Assembly: GCA_002440625.1 (NCBI GenBank)
Contig: DJUV01000322.1
Span: 1 to 6,079 of the forward strand
Source: Rhodobacteraceae bacterium UBA6273
GTDB taxonomy: Bacteria > Pseudomonadota > Alphaproteobacteria > Rhodobacterales > Rhodobacteraceae
DNA length: 6,079 nucleotides
Reading direction: 5' to 3'
Under the pieces are notes generated by a model. It did not search any database. It was given only the letters and a program-made list of their open reading frames with translations, and was not told where the DNA came from. Below, one piece after another: positions 1-5,836 of this stretch. A program made the position numbers and the translations under genes. How positions within the stretch are numbered: the stretch's first letter is position 1; each line of letters begins with the position of its first letter.

Positions 1-947
1 TCGTGCCGATGTTCCACGTCAACGCCTGGGGCGTGCCCTATATCGCTGCCGCCGTCGGCTGCAAACTGGTGCTGCCCGGTCCCGGATTGGACGGGGCCAG
101 CCTTGCGCGGCTGATCGACGCGGAAAAGGTGACGCTGGCGCTTGGCGTGCCGACGATCTGGATGGGGCTTCTGGCGGCGCTGGCGAAATCCGGCAGCAAG
201 GCCGAAAGCCTGAAGCGCACGGTTGTCGGCGGCGCCGCGCTGCCGCCCTCGATGATCAAGGAATTCCGCGAGAAATACGGCACCGATCTGATCCACGCCT
301 GGGGCATGACCGAAACCACGCCTCTCGGCACGCTGAACAACCTTCTGCAAAAACATGTCGGCCTGCCGGCGGAAGAACAGAACCGCATCCGCCAGTCGCA
401 GGGCCGCCCGCCTTACGGCGTCAGCTTGCGCCTTGTCGATGACGCGGGCGCGGAGCTTCCCAATGACGGCACGGCGCAAGGCAATCTTCAGGTCCGCGGG
501 CACTGGATCGTCGAAAGCTACTACGGCAAGGACAAGTCCGCCCTGACCGCCGATGGCTGGTTCGACACCGGCGATGTCGCCACCATCGACCCCGACGGCT
601 ACATGGTGATCCGCGACCGCTCCAAGGACATCATCAAGTCGGGCGGCGAATGGATCTCGACCGTGGAGCTTGAGAACATCGCCGTCGGCCATCCCGCCAT
701 CGCCAATGCCGCCGCCATCGCCGCACGGCACAAGAAATGGGACGAACGCCCCATCGTCATCGCCGTCGCCCGCGAAGGTGCGACCCCCACCGAAGCCGAC
801 GTGCTGGCGATCTACGAAGGCAAGGTCGCGAAATGGCAGATCCCCGACCGGGTGATCTTTGTCGAGGCGCTGCCTTTGGGCGCGACCGGCAAGGTGCTGA
901 AGGCAAAGCTTCGCGAGGAGTTCGGCGACATCCTCTGGCAGGATTGA
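1..947 (+). CDS. Fatty-acyl-CoA synthetase (AMP-forming acyl-CoA ligase), 5'-truncated by window edge
   Basis: This is the C-terminal 314 or so residues of an ANL-superfamily acyl-CoA ligase, which activates a carboxylic acid with ATP to an acyl-adenylate and then makes the CoA thioester in the cytoplasm. The frame is open to the left edge, and family members of about 540 residues imply that some 220 are missing. Numbering from position 3, visible motifs are PMFHVNAWG at the edge, the A5-type WGMTETTPLG (100-109), GWFDTGD (185-191, A7), DRSKDIIKSGGEWIS (205-219, A8 hinge and CoA-binding region), and GATGKVLK (293-300), whose Lys297 is the expected A10 catalytic lysine. All C-terminal catalytic elements are present, so the visible part looks functional. 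The MFHVNAWG and SGGEWIS signatures fit medium/long-chain AlkK-like enzymes. In marine Rhodobacterales the methylmercaptopropionate-CoA ligase DmdB belongs to the same group, so substrate cannot be assigned. It converges on the minus-strand genes. Confidence 0.93.
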   Translation, partial: VPMFHVNAWGVPYIAAAVGCKLVLPGPGLDGASLARLIDAEKVTLALGVPTIWMGLLAALAKSGSKAESLKRTVVGGAALPPSMIKEFREKYGTDLIHAWGMTETTPLGTLNNLLQKHVGLPAEEQNRIRQSQGRPPYGVSLRLVDDAGAELPNDGTAQGNLQVRGHWIVESYYGKDKSALTADGWFDTGDVATIDPDGYMVIRDRSKDIIKSGGEWISTVELENIAVGHPAIANAAAIAARHKKWDERPIVIAVAREGATPTEADVLAIYEGKVAKWQIPDRVIFVEALPLGATGKVLKAKLREEFGDILWQD

Positions 948-952
948 CACAC

Positions 953-977
953 GGCGGCGCCCGGTCGGGACGCCGCC
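953..977. terminator. GC-rich hairpin in the convergent gap, possible transcription terminator
   Basis: Five bases after the acyl-CoA ligase stop, GGCGGCG (953-959) pairs perfectly with CGCCGCC (971-977). Inside, CCC (960-962) pairs with GGG (967-969), leaving a GGTC loop and one bulged A, so about 10 base pairs in total. There is no T-run on either side, so this is not a classical intrinsic terminator. Its position between convergent genes suggests it ends the ligase transcript or stabilises its 3' end. It could also serve minus-strand transcripts leaving the gene at 1050. Confidence 0.45.
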
Positions 978-1049
978 AACGAGGCAATACAACTGCCGGC
1001 GAGTTCGCTGACGGTCGCCTTGATGCAGACAGTCGCCAGCAGCCGCGCC

Positions 1050-1475
1050 TCACTTCAATTCAAGCGGACCCGGCACCTGCTTGCAGACGCCGCCCACATT
1101 GTCGGAATTGTCGTAGCCGAGAGGGATGGCATGGACGTTGAAGCGCCCGGATTTCCGGTCGATCGAGGCCGTGTAGCTCAGCGTTGCCTTCTGGCTCGTG
1201 TTCCCGGTGCGGATCTTCCAACTGAATACGACCTTGTCGCCTTTCTCCTTGATCTTTTCGACCGGAATGAACCCGTTCTTGTGATACTTGATGAGAGGGT
1301 CGACGACGCTCGCCGCAGATTTGTCCGGGTCGTAGTTGAACAGATACTGTCCGGCGATCAGCCGGGTGGAGCTTGCCGCCGGCACCTTGCAGTCCCAGGA
1401 GACGTTCGCCGCCGAGACAGCGTTGGCCGCCATCATCAAGCCGATTGGAAACAGTAACTTGTTTATATCAAACAT
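1050..1475 (-). CDS. Small exported protein of unknown function
   Basis: I do not recognise this 141-residue protein. The ATG at 1475 is preferred because GGAG lies 4 bases upstream and because it gives a clean signal peptide: MFDINK, a hydrophobic stretch LLFPIGLMMAA, then a probable cleavage after NAVSA, leaving a mature protein starting ANVSWDC. ATG at 1490 or TTG at 1493 would add MWRRK or one more residue and remain possible. The mature chain is about 119 residues with two cysteines, one near the N-terminus (WDC) and one near the C-terminus (GGVC), which could form a disulfide in the periplasm. The middle looks like alternating beta strands (KVVFSWKIR, KATLSYTASI, RFNVHAIPL) with no enzyme motif. 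It starts 76 bases after the soxG stop on the same strand, with a candidate promoter in between. GC content appears lower than in the sox genes, which hints at separate origin. Gene reality is likely; function is unknown. Confidence 0.75.
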   Translation of the reverse strand: MFDINKLLFPIGLMMAANAVSAANVSWDCKVPAASSTRLIAGQYLFNYDPDKSAASVVDPLIKYHKNGFIPVEKIKEKGDKVVFSWKIRTGNTSQKATLSYTASIDRKSGRFNVHAIPLGYDNSDNVGGVCKQVPGPLELK

Positions 1476-1479
1476 TTTT

Positions 1480-1483
1480 CTCC
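1480..1483 (-). promoter_or_regulatory. Ribosome-binding site deciding the start of the exported-protein gene
   Basis: On the minus strand GGAG sits 4 bases before the ATG at 1475 and lies within the alternative N-terminal extension, so it favours the 1475 start. It is also part of the right arm of an inverted repeat that could hide it in longer transcripts. Confidence 0.5.
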
Positions 1484-1506
1484 GCCACATCAACTACCAT
1501 AGCCTA

Positions 1507-1534
1507 ACTTTAGTGCAGGCCGGATCGCCGTCAA
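1507..1534 (-). promoter_or_regulatory. Candidate sigma-70-type promoter for the exported-protein gene
   Basis: On the minus strand a -35-like TTGACG (1534-1529, 5 of 6 to consensus) is followed after 16 bases by a -10-like TAAAGT (1512-1507, 4 of 6). Transcription would begin near 1500, about 25 bases before the ATG at 1475. The region is AT-richer than its surroundings. It would give the gene expression independent of the sox operon. The -10 match is modest, so this is tentative. Confidence 0.35.
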
Positions 1535-1551
1535 GCGGAGAAAGTGTAGCG

Positions 1552-2106
1552 TCAGAAAACCTCGCTTCCGGCCCGCGAAGAGGTCTCCAGAAGCCCCATG
1601 ACGTAGCCCGCGACCGATCGGAAGGAGACGAGCGTGAACTCCTCCGGACCGGATTTCCAGAAGGCAGCGGCGACCTGCGCGGCGCGGGTGCGGCGGATCT
1701 CGCCCTCGGCCAGTCCGGCCAGGTCGACCGGGCAAAGCTTCATTAACACCTGATCGGCTTTCGGCCCCCGGATGGTGAAGACCGCGCGGGCGTCGGAGAC
1801 GTCGGCGACAAGGTGATGCTCGCCCTCAAGCGCCTTTTCCAGCGCCGCCACCGTCTCCTGCGCCTCCTCATAGGGCACGAGGATCAAAAGTTCGTCCGGT
1901 GACATCCAGGCGGCGGCCTTGCCATCGCCGGTCACGATGCGGCGCGGCGCTGGCATGGCGGCGCCGGTGGCGGCTTTCACTGCCTTCTTCATCTTCGCCG
2001 ACGAAAGATCGCCGCGCAGGGTGATCATGCCCTTGAGGCCGGCTTCGGCCACCTCCGCGAAACCCTTGTGAGAAACGCCCCCCAAGGCGCTGACAGCCTT
2101 AGACAT
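1552..2106 (-). CDS. soxG: Sarcosine oxidase gamma subunit
   Basis: This encodes the 184-residue gamma subunit of heterotetrameric sarcosine oxidase, a YgfZ/GcvT-like fold protein that binds against the alpha subunit and helps form the cavity joining its folate-binding part to the catalytic beta subunit. The identification rests on position directly after soxA, on size, and on sequence features such as the N-terminal SKAVSALGG segment, the MSPDELLILVP motif (an SPDE-type signature of this family) and the DVSDARAVFTIRGP segment. The ATG at 2106 is chosen because it starts the family-like N-terminus and has GGGGA 8 bases upstream. An in-frame ATG at 2121 would add five residues. The start overlaps the last 8 bases of soxA (ATGTCTAA), so translation is probably coupled to soxA. 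No frame damage is seen. Confidence 0.92.
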   Translation of the reverse strand: MSKAVSALGGVSHKGFAEVAEAGLKGMITLRGDLSSAKMKKAVKAATGAAMPAPRRIVTGDGKAAAWMSPDELLILVPYEEAQETVAALEKALEGEHHLVADVSDARAVFTIRGPKADQVLMKLCPVDLAGLAEGEIRRTRAAQVAAAFWKSGPEEFTLVSFRSVAGYVMGLLETSSRAGSEVF

Positions 2107-5080
2107 TCTGCTTTTCCCCATCCTTGTCGTAGAAGACCGGATCGACGATCCGCGCCTTGACGATCCTGCCGTTGTCCACCGGGAAGTCGATGACCTCGCC
2201 CATCCGGTCGGGCCCGTGTTTCACCAGACCCATGGCGATGCCCTTGCCAAGCGTCGGCGAGAAGTAAGTAGAGGTCACGCGGCCCTGCACATTGCGCTGG
2301 CCGTTGGGGTTGACGCCATCCGCCACAGCATAGGCGCCATCGGGGATCACGCCGCCGTCGAGCGTCTCAAGCCCCACCAGCTTCCAGCGGTCGGGGCTGG
2401 CCATATACGACCGTTCCTGCGCCCGCTTGCCAAGGTAATCGGCCTTCTTCTTCGAGATCGCCCATTGCAGGTTCAGGTCCTGCGGGATCACCGTGCCGTC
2501 GGTTTCATCACCGATCATGATGAAGCCTTTCTCGGCCCGCATGATGTGCATTGCCTCGGTACCATAAGGGGTTACGCCGAACTCCTCACCTGCCGCGAGA
2601 AGCGATTCCCAGAAGGCGCGGCCTTCGGAGGCCGGCACCGCGACCTCGTAGCTAAGCTCGCCCGAGAACGAAATCCGGTAGATGCGGGCACGGAAGCCGC
2701 CAAGCGTGCCCTCGCGCCATTCCATCGCCGGGAAGCCCTCTTTCGAGACATCCATCCCGCCCAGCTTTTCGAGGATCTTCCGCGCATTCGGCCCGGCGAC
2801 GGCGACTTGCGCATATTCCTCGGTCACGTTGGCAGTATAGACCTTCCAGTCCCACCATTCGCACTGGAGCCAGTCCTCCATCCAGCCGTGGATACGCTCC
2901 GCGCCGCCGGTGGTGGTGTGGCAAAGCCAGGTATCCTCGGTCAGGCGCGCGACCACGCCGTCATCGGAGAGAAAGCCGTTCTCGTTGCACATGAGGCCAT
3001 AGCGGCATTTGCCGACCGGCAACGTCGACATCATGTTGGTGTAGAGCATGTCGAGGAAGCGGCCGGCATCCGGCCCCTTGACGATGATCTTGCCGAGCGT
3101 CGAGGCATCGAGCAACCCCGCCGCGGTGCGCACCGTCCTGATCTCGCGGTTCACAGCGTCGTGGATGCCTTCGCCGGTGCGCTGGAAGCAATAAACCCGC
3201 CGCCACTGGCCGACGGGTTCCCAATGCGCGCCATGGGTCTCGTGGTGCCCATGCATCGGCGTCTTGCGGAGCGGCTGGAATATCTCGCCGCGCGCCTCGC
3301 CAGCGATGGCGCCCATCGAGATGGGCGTATAGGGCGGGCGGAAGGTGGTGGTGCCGGTCTGGGGAATGCCTTGATGCAAAGCATCAGATAGAACGGCAAG
3401 ACCATTGATGTTACTTAGCTTCCCCTGATCCGTCGCCATGCCGAGCGTGGTATAGCGCTTGGTATGCTCGACGCTCTCATAGCCTTCGCGGGCGGCAAGC
3501 TGGACGTCCGAGACCTTCACGTCGTTCTGGTAGTCGAGCCACATCTTGGCGCGAAGCTCCGGCCCGGCGCCCTGCGGCATGATCCAGACCGGCAGCATCG
3601 GCGCTTCCTCGGCGCTGATCGCCTTCGGCAGGTCGCCCTCGCTTCCGGCGGCCATATGCGCGTCGGCGACCGCATCGGCGGCGCGGAGCATGCCGTTGGC
3701 GGAGCCGATCGCGGTCGCCATCGCGGCGCCATCGGCGCCGGTCGGCGGGCGCACCGGATCGGGGCGGAACATGCCCTGCGCCTCATCCCAAAGAAGTTTG
3801 CCGCCGCAATGGGACCAGAGGTGCACGACCGGCGACCAGCCGCCGGACATGGCGACGGCATCGCAGGCGATGGTTTCAAGCTCAGCGCCCTGCCCGGCCT
3901 GCACGCAGGTGGTGACGCCGGTGACGCGCTTGCCGCCCTTGACCTTGGCCACGCCGTGGCCGGTCAGGACACGGACGCCACGGGCGCGAACCGCATCGGG
4001 GAGCGCACCTTTGGCCTCAGGCCGTGCGTCGATGACGGCGGGGACCATGAGGCCCGCTTCAAGCAATGCCAGCGCGGTGCGGTAGGCATCGTCGTTGTTG
4101 GTGACGACAACGGTGCGGTCGCCGGGGCTGACGGCCCAGTTGACCACATAGTCGCGCACCGCCGAAGCGAGCATCACGCCGGGAATGTCGTTGCCAGCGA
4201 AGGACAAGGGCCGCTCGATGGCGCCGGTCGCGGTCATCACATGGCCGGCGCGGATGCGCCAGAGCCGGTGGCGCGGGCGGCCATCACCGGGGGAATGGTC
4301 GGCGATACGCTCATAGGCGAGAAGATAGCCGTGGTCGTAAAGCCCCGACGCCATCATCCGCAGGCGGAGCGTGACATTCTCCATCTTTCCAAGCGCTTCG
4401 ACGGCACTCCTGATCCATTCGTCAGCAGGCTTGCCGTCGATTTCCACCCCATCCACCGGGGCGCGACCGCCCCAATGCGCGGTCTGTTCGATGAGCATGA
4501 CGCGCTGGCCCTTGCGGCCAGCCGACAAGGCCGCCGTCAGACCGGCGATGCCGCCGCCGACGATGACGACATCGGCGAAGGCATAGGCATATTCGTAGCG
4601 GTCCTCGTCCCGCGCGGTCGGGGCGGCACCCAGGCCGGCGGAGCGGCGGATGACCGGCTCGAACACATGTTTCCAGGCGGCGCGCGGATACATGAAGGTC
4701 TTGTAGTAGAAGCCGCCGGGCAGGAAGCGGGCGAGGCTGTTGTTGACCACGCCCACATCGAAATCGAGGCTCGGCCAGTGGTTCTGGCTGGTGCTGCTGG
4801 CACCGTCGAAAAGCTCGGTCGTGGTCAGGCGCTGGTTCGGCTCGAACTTGCCGCCGGTCCCGAGGCCGACGAGACCGTTCGGTTCCTCGGCGCCCGAGGC
4901 GACAACGCCGCGCGGGCGGTGGTACTTGAAGGACCGCCCGACCAGCATCTGGTCCTGCCCGAGAAGGGCGGCGGCGAGCGTGTCGCCCTGATAGCCCTTC
5001 ATGCGGCGGCCGTTGAAGGTGAAGCTCAGCGGTTTCGTCCGGTCGATCAGACGGCCGCCCTTGGAAAGACGCGTGCTCAC
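2099..5080 (-). CDS. soxA: Sarcosine oxidase alpha subunit
   Basis: This 993-residue protein has the full length expected for the alpha subunit of heterotetrameric sarcosine oxidase. The N-terminal 100 or so residues form the ferredoxin-like fold domain (FTFNGRRMKGYQGDTLAAALL, about 20-40; SFKYHRPRGV, 50-59). A Rossmann FAD/NAD-type domain follows with VVIVGGGIAG at 171-180 and an acidic residue ending the second strand (LIEQ, Glu198), and it returns with the ATG-type TATGAIERPL (283-292) and SGGWSP (412-417). In characterised enzymes this domain binds NAD+. From about residue 620 the protein is a GcvT/aminomethyltransferase-like domain (AAGLLDAS 653-660, PYGTEAMHIMRAEKG 838-852) that binds tetrahydrofolate and takes up the one-carbon unit as 5,10-methylene-THF. 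The start is GTG, overlapping the soxD stop as GTGA, with GGGAGGG 6 bases upstream. A longer in-frame start near 5209 would lie inside soxD and adds non-homologous sequence, so I rejected it. No break or missing domain is visible. Confidence 0.97.
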   Translation of the reverse strand: MSTRLSKGGRLIDRTKPLSFTFNGRRMKGYQGDTLAAALLGQDQMLVGRSFKYHRPRGVVASGAEEPNGLVGLGTGGKFEPNQRLTTTELFDGASSTSQNHWPSLDFDVGVVNNSLARFLPGGFYYKTFMYPRAAWKHVFEPVIRRSAGLGAAPTARDEDRYEYAYAFADVVIVGGGIAGLTAALSAGRKGQRVMLIEQTAHWGGRAPVDGVEIDGKPADEWIRSAVEALGKMENVTLRLRMMASGLYDHGYLLAYERIADHSPGDGRPRHRLWRIRAGHVMTATGAIERPLSFAGNDIPGVMLASAVRDYVVNWAVSPGDRTVVVTNNDDAYRTALALLEAGLMVPAVIDARPEAKGALPDAVRARGVRVLTGHGVAKVKGGKRVTGVTTCVQAGQGAELETIACDAVAMSGGWSPVVHLWSHCGGKLLWDEAQGMFRPDPVRPPTGADGAAMATAIGSANGMLRAADAVADAHMAAGSEGDLPKAISAEEAPMLPVWIMPQGAGPELRAKMWLDYQNDVKVSDVQLAAREGYESVEHTKRYTTLGMATDQGKLSNINGLAVLSDALHQGIPQTGTTTFRPPYTPISMGAIAGEARGEIFQPLRKTPMHGHHETHGAHWEPVGQWRRVYCFQRTGEGIHDAVNREIRTVRTAAGLLDASTLGKIIVKGPDAGRFLDMLYTNMMSTLPVGKCRYGLMCNENGFLSDDGVVARLTEDTWLCHTTTGGAERIHGWMEDWLQCEWWDWKVYTANVTEEYAQVAVAGPNARKILEKLGGMDVSKEGFPAMEWREGTLGGFRARIYRISFSGELSYEVAVPASEGRAFWESLLAAGEEFGVTPYGTEAMHIMRAEKGFIMIGDETDGTVIPQDLNLQWAISKKKADYLGKRAQERSYMASPDRWKLVGLETLDGGVIPDGAYAVADGVNPNGQRNVQGRVTSTYFSPTLGKGIAMGLVKHGPDRMGEVIDFPVDNGRIVKARIVDPVFYDKDGEKQNV

Positions 5081-5400
5081 TTGTAGCCCTCCCAGTTCGG
5101 GCGTTTTGCCTTGATCTTCGCCTGCAACTCGGCGGGCGGCTCCTTGGACTGCGCCGGATAGGTGCCGAAGACCTCGAGCGTCGCGGTGTCCCGCGCCGCG
5201 AGGAACCACTTGCCGCAGCCATAGGCATGGCGCCAGCGTTCGAAATGCACGCCCTTGGGGTTCTTGCGGCTGAACATGTAGCCGTCGAATTCCGCGTCCG
5301 AGGACCCCGGCCCGTAGCGCTTCAGATGCGCCTCGCCGCCCGCCGCGAGTTCAGTTTCCTCGGCTTTGACGCCGCAGTAGGGGCATTCAAGGGTCAGCAT
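5077..5400 (-). CDS. soxD: Sarcosine oxidase delta subunit (zinc-binding)
   Basis: This 107-residue protein is the small delta subunit of heterotetrameric sarcosine oxidase, which holds a structural zinc ion and packs against the alpha and beta subunits. The zinc ligands expected from the family are all here: Cys6 and Cys9 in LECPYCG, His58 in ERWRH and Cys62 in YGCGKWF. Family-typical segments include KNPKGVHFERW and RDTATLEVFGTYPA. The start is the ATG at 5400, with AAAGGA 9 bases upstream (5415-5410). A longer in-frame start at 5466 would add 22 residues (including CSVC and GWCWM) of unrelated origin lying in the inserted segment, so it is rejected. The stop overlaps the soxA start. The unusual point is upstream: soxB ends 436 bases away instead of being close. 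Confidence 0.95.
   Translation of the reverse strand: MLTLECPYCGVKAEETELAAGGEAHLKRYGPGSSDAEFDGYMFSRKNPKGVHFERWRHAYGCGKWFLAARDTATLEVFGTYPAQSKEPPAELQAKIKAKRPNWEGYK
5087..5093 (-). promoter_or_regulatory. Strong ribosome-binding site for the soxA GTG start
   Basis: On the minus strand GGGAGGG is followed by a 6-base spacer (CTACAA) and GTG at 5080. It lies within the last codons of soxD. This near-consensus site is the reason for choosing the GTG start over upstream codons, and it may compensate for the weaker GTG. Confidence 0.75.
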
Positions 5401-5413
5401 CCAACACCATCCT

Positions 5414-5419
5414 TTGACA
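5414..5419. repeat. Left copy of TTGACA direct repeat (possible target-site duplication)
   Basis: The copy lies 14 bases before the soxD start as read on the minus strand and provides the two first A residues of the soxD ribosome-binding site AAAGGA. Its partner is at 5831-5836. The match does not extend to either side. Confidence 0.45.
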
Positions 5420-5436
5420 GGCTGCGAGTCACAGAC

Positions 5437-5490
5437 ACTGCATATTGTGGTTGATAGTTTATCCACCGGCCATCCACAGCAATATACAGT
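5437..5490. promoter_or_regulatory. Nested inverted repeats in the divergent gap between soxD and the 92-residue ORF
   Basis: ACTGCATATTG (5437-5447) and CAATATACAGT (5480-5490) are inverted copies matching at 10 of 11 bases, with TGTGG (5446-5450) and CCACA (5474-5478) as an additional facing pair. Between them GGTTGATA (5449-5456) and TATCCACC (5460-5467) match at 7 of 8 with a 3-base loop. The two pairings share bases and would compete. The region is AT-rich and lies between divergent starts (soxD at 5400, ORF at 5556), so it could be an operator or a structured element end. No strong -35/-10 pair was found here. TTATCCACC (5459-5467) is one base off the DnaA box consensus, probably by chance. 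Confidence 0.35.
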
Positions 5491-5555
5491 TTGCGCGGTT
5501 CGATGTGATGACGCAGAATCTCCGGCAGATCATACGCAGAACGTAGGACGAACCA

Positions 5556-5834
5556 ATGTCGAACAACTACCGGCGCTACTTTGAGTACGAGCTTCAAACC
5601 AAGCTGGCTGAGGCTGCCCATTTGAAGACTATTGCAGATCGTTGCGAGGCGACTTGGCGCCGCACTAAGGCCGTCAGAGACAGTTTTCAGCGCGCTCTTG
5701 AACGATGCATTGCTCTCGAGACGGAAGCCAAAGAAAAATTCAGAAGCGCTCATTCGGCACTTTCGAGCGTGCGACAGGAAGTCGGCGAACTTCAGGACGA
5801 GCTCTTTCGAACGTGTGAAGAACAGGAGAGTTGA
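5556..5834 (+). CDS. Small helical (coiled-coil-like) hypothetical protein, antisense to the sox operon
   Basis: I do not recognise this 92-residue ORF. It opens with ATG preceded by AGGA (5545-5548) at a 7-base spacing, which supports translation. The product is highly charged and almost free of helix breakers: no proline and a single glycine (Gly77), with Glu, Arg, Lys, Ala and Leu dominating. It should form one long helix or a coiled-coil hairpin, for example across QTKLAEAAHLKTIADR and ERCIALETEAKEKF. Cysteines are at 30, 51 and 87. There is no signal peptide or membrane segment. It runs against soxBDAG, is lower in GC than its neighbours, and ends 2 bases from the soxB stop, with its TGA inside the TTGACA repeat. 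It may be a real small gene, a fragment of a longer coiled-coil protein cut by the insertion, or a chance ORF. The ribosome-binding site and composition make the first two more likely. Confidence 0.55.
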   Translation: MSNNYRRYFEYELQTKLAEAAHLKTIADRCEATWRRTKAVRDSFQRALERCIALETEAKEKFRSAHSALSSVRQEVGELQDELFRTCEEQES

Positions 5835-5836
5835 CA
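5831..5836. repeat. Right copy of TTGACA direct repeat (possible target-site duplication)
   Basis: The copy abuts the soxB stop codon (TGA on the minus strand at 5839-5837) and contains the TGA stop of the 92-residue plus-strand ORF (5832-5834). That ORF therefore probably owes its present end to the junction. Confidence 0.45.

Larger units (their letters stand above)
1477..1543 (-). repeat. Perfect 9-bp inverted repeat spanning the RBS of the exported-protein gene
   Basis: TTTCTCCGC at 1477-1485 and GCGGAGAAA at 1535-1543 are exact reverse complements separated by 49 bases. On the minus-strand transcript the upstream arm comes first, and the downstream arm contains the GGAG ribosome-binding sequence of the gene starting at 1475. 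In mRNA reading through from soxG the two arms could pair and block initiation. The upstream arm lies just before the candidate promoter's -35 box and would be absent from mRNA made there. Confidence 0.45.
5414..5836. mobile_element. Probable small insertion between soxB and soxD, flanked by a 6-bp direct repeat
   Basis: TTGACA occurs at 5414-5419 and again at 5831-5836, exactly at the two ends of the foreign-looking stretch. Deleting one copy and the 411 bases between them (417 in total) rebuilds a soxB-soxD gap of 19 bases with the soxD ribosome-binding site AAAGGA intact, the spacing expected of this operon. The segment has about 53% GC over six counted lines, against clearly higher values over much of soxA (80% in one line). 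It carries a small opposite-strand ORF. I see no convincing terminal inverted repeats and no transposase, so the element type is unknown. The direct repeat may be a target-site duplication. Chance is the alternative, since the motif is only 6 bases and resembles a -35 box. Confidence 0.5.

Noticed and set aside
998..1019. Short inverted repeat GGCGA/TCGCC near the 3' end of the exported-protein gene
   Set aside because: It has only five base pairs with a 12-base loop and no T-run, which is expected by chance in GC-rich DNA.
2216..3391. Plus-strand open frame (391 codons) opposite the 3' half of soxA
   Set aside because: It is an antisense shadow of the GcvT-like domain coding sequence, with no domain motif of its own.
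3464..5086. Long plus-strand open frame (540 codons) opposite soxA
   Set aside because: It mirrors the well-supported soxA reading frame in GC-rich DNA. Its translation has biased, non-protein-like composition rich in Gly, Ala, His and Asp and no recognisable motif.
5081..5209. Upstream start for soxA at 5209
   Set aside because: It would place 43 residues of non-family sequence inside soxD, whereas the GTG at 5080 has a near-consensus ribosome-binding site and gives a family-like N-terminus.
5401..5466. N-terminal extension of soxD to an ATG at 5466
   Set aside because: The family-like protein begins at MLTLECPYCG (5400) with a proper ribosome-binding site. The extra 22 residues come from the inserted segment.
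5459..5479. Two DnaA-box-like sequences (TTATCCACC and CATCCACAG)
   Set aside because: Only one is within a single mismatch of the consensus, and there is no AT-rich unwinding region, iteron series or replication gene nearby, so an origin is not supported.
5414..5836. Terminal inverted repeats of a classical insertion sequence
   Set aside because: Sequence just inside the left TTGACA copy (GGCTGCGAGTCAC) and the reverse complement inside the right copy (CTCTCCTGTTCTTC) do not align convincingly, and no transposase motif is present.
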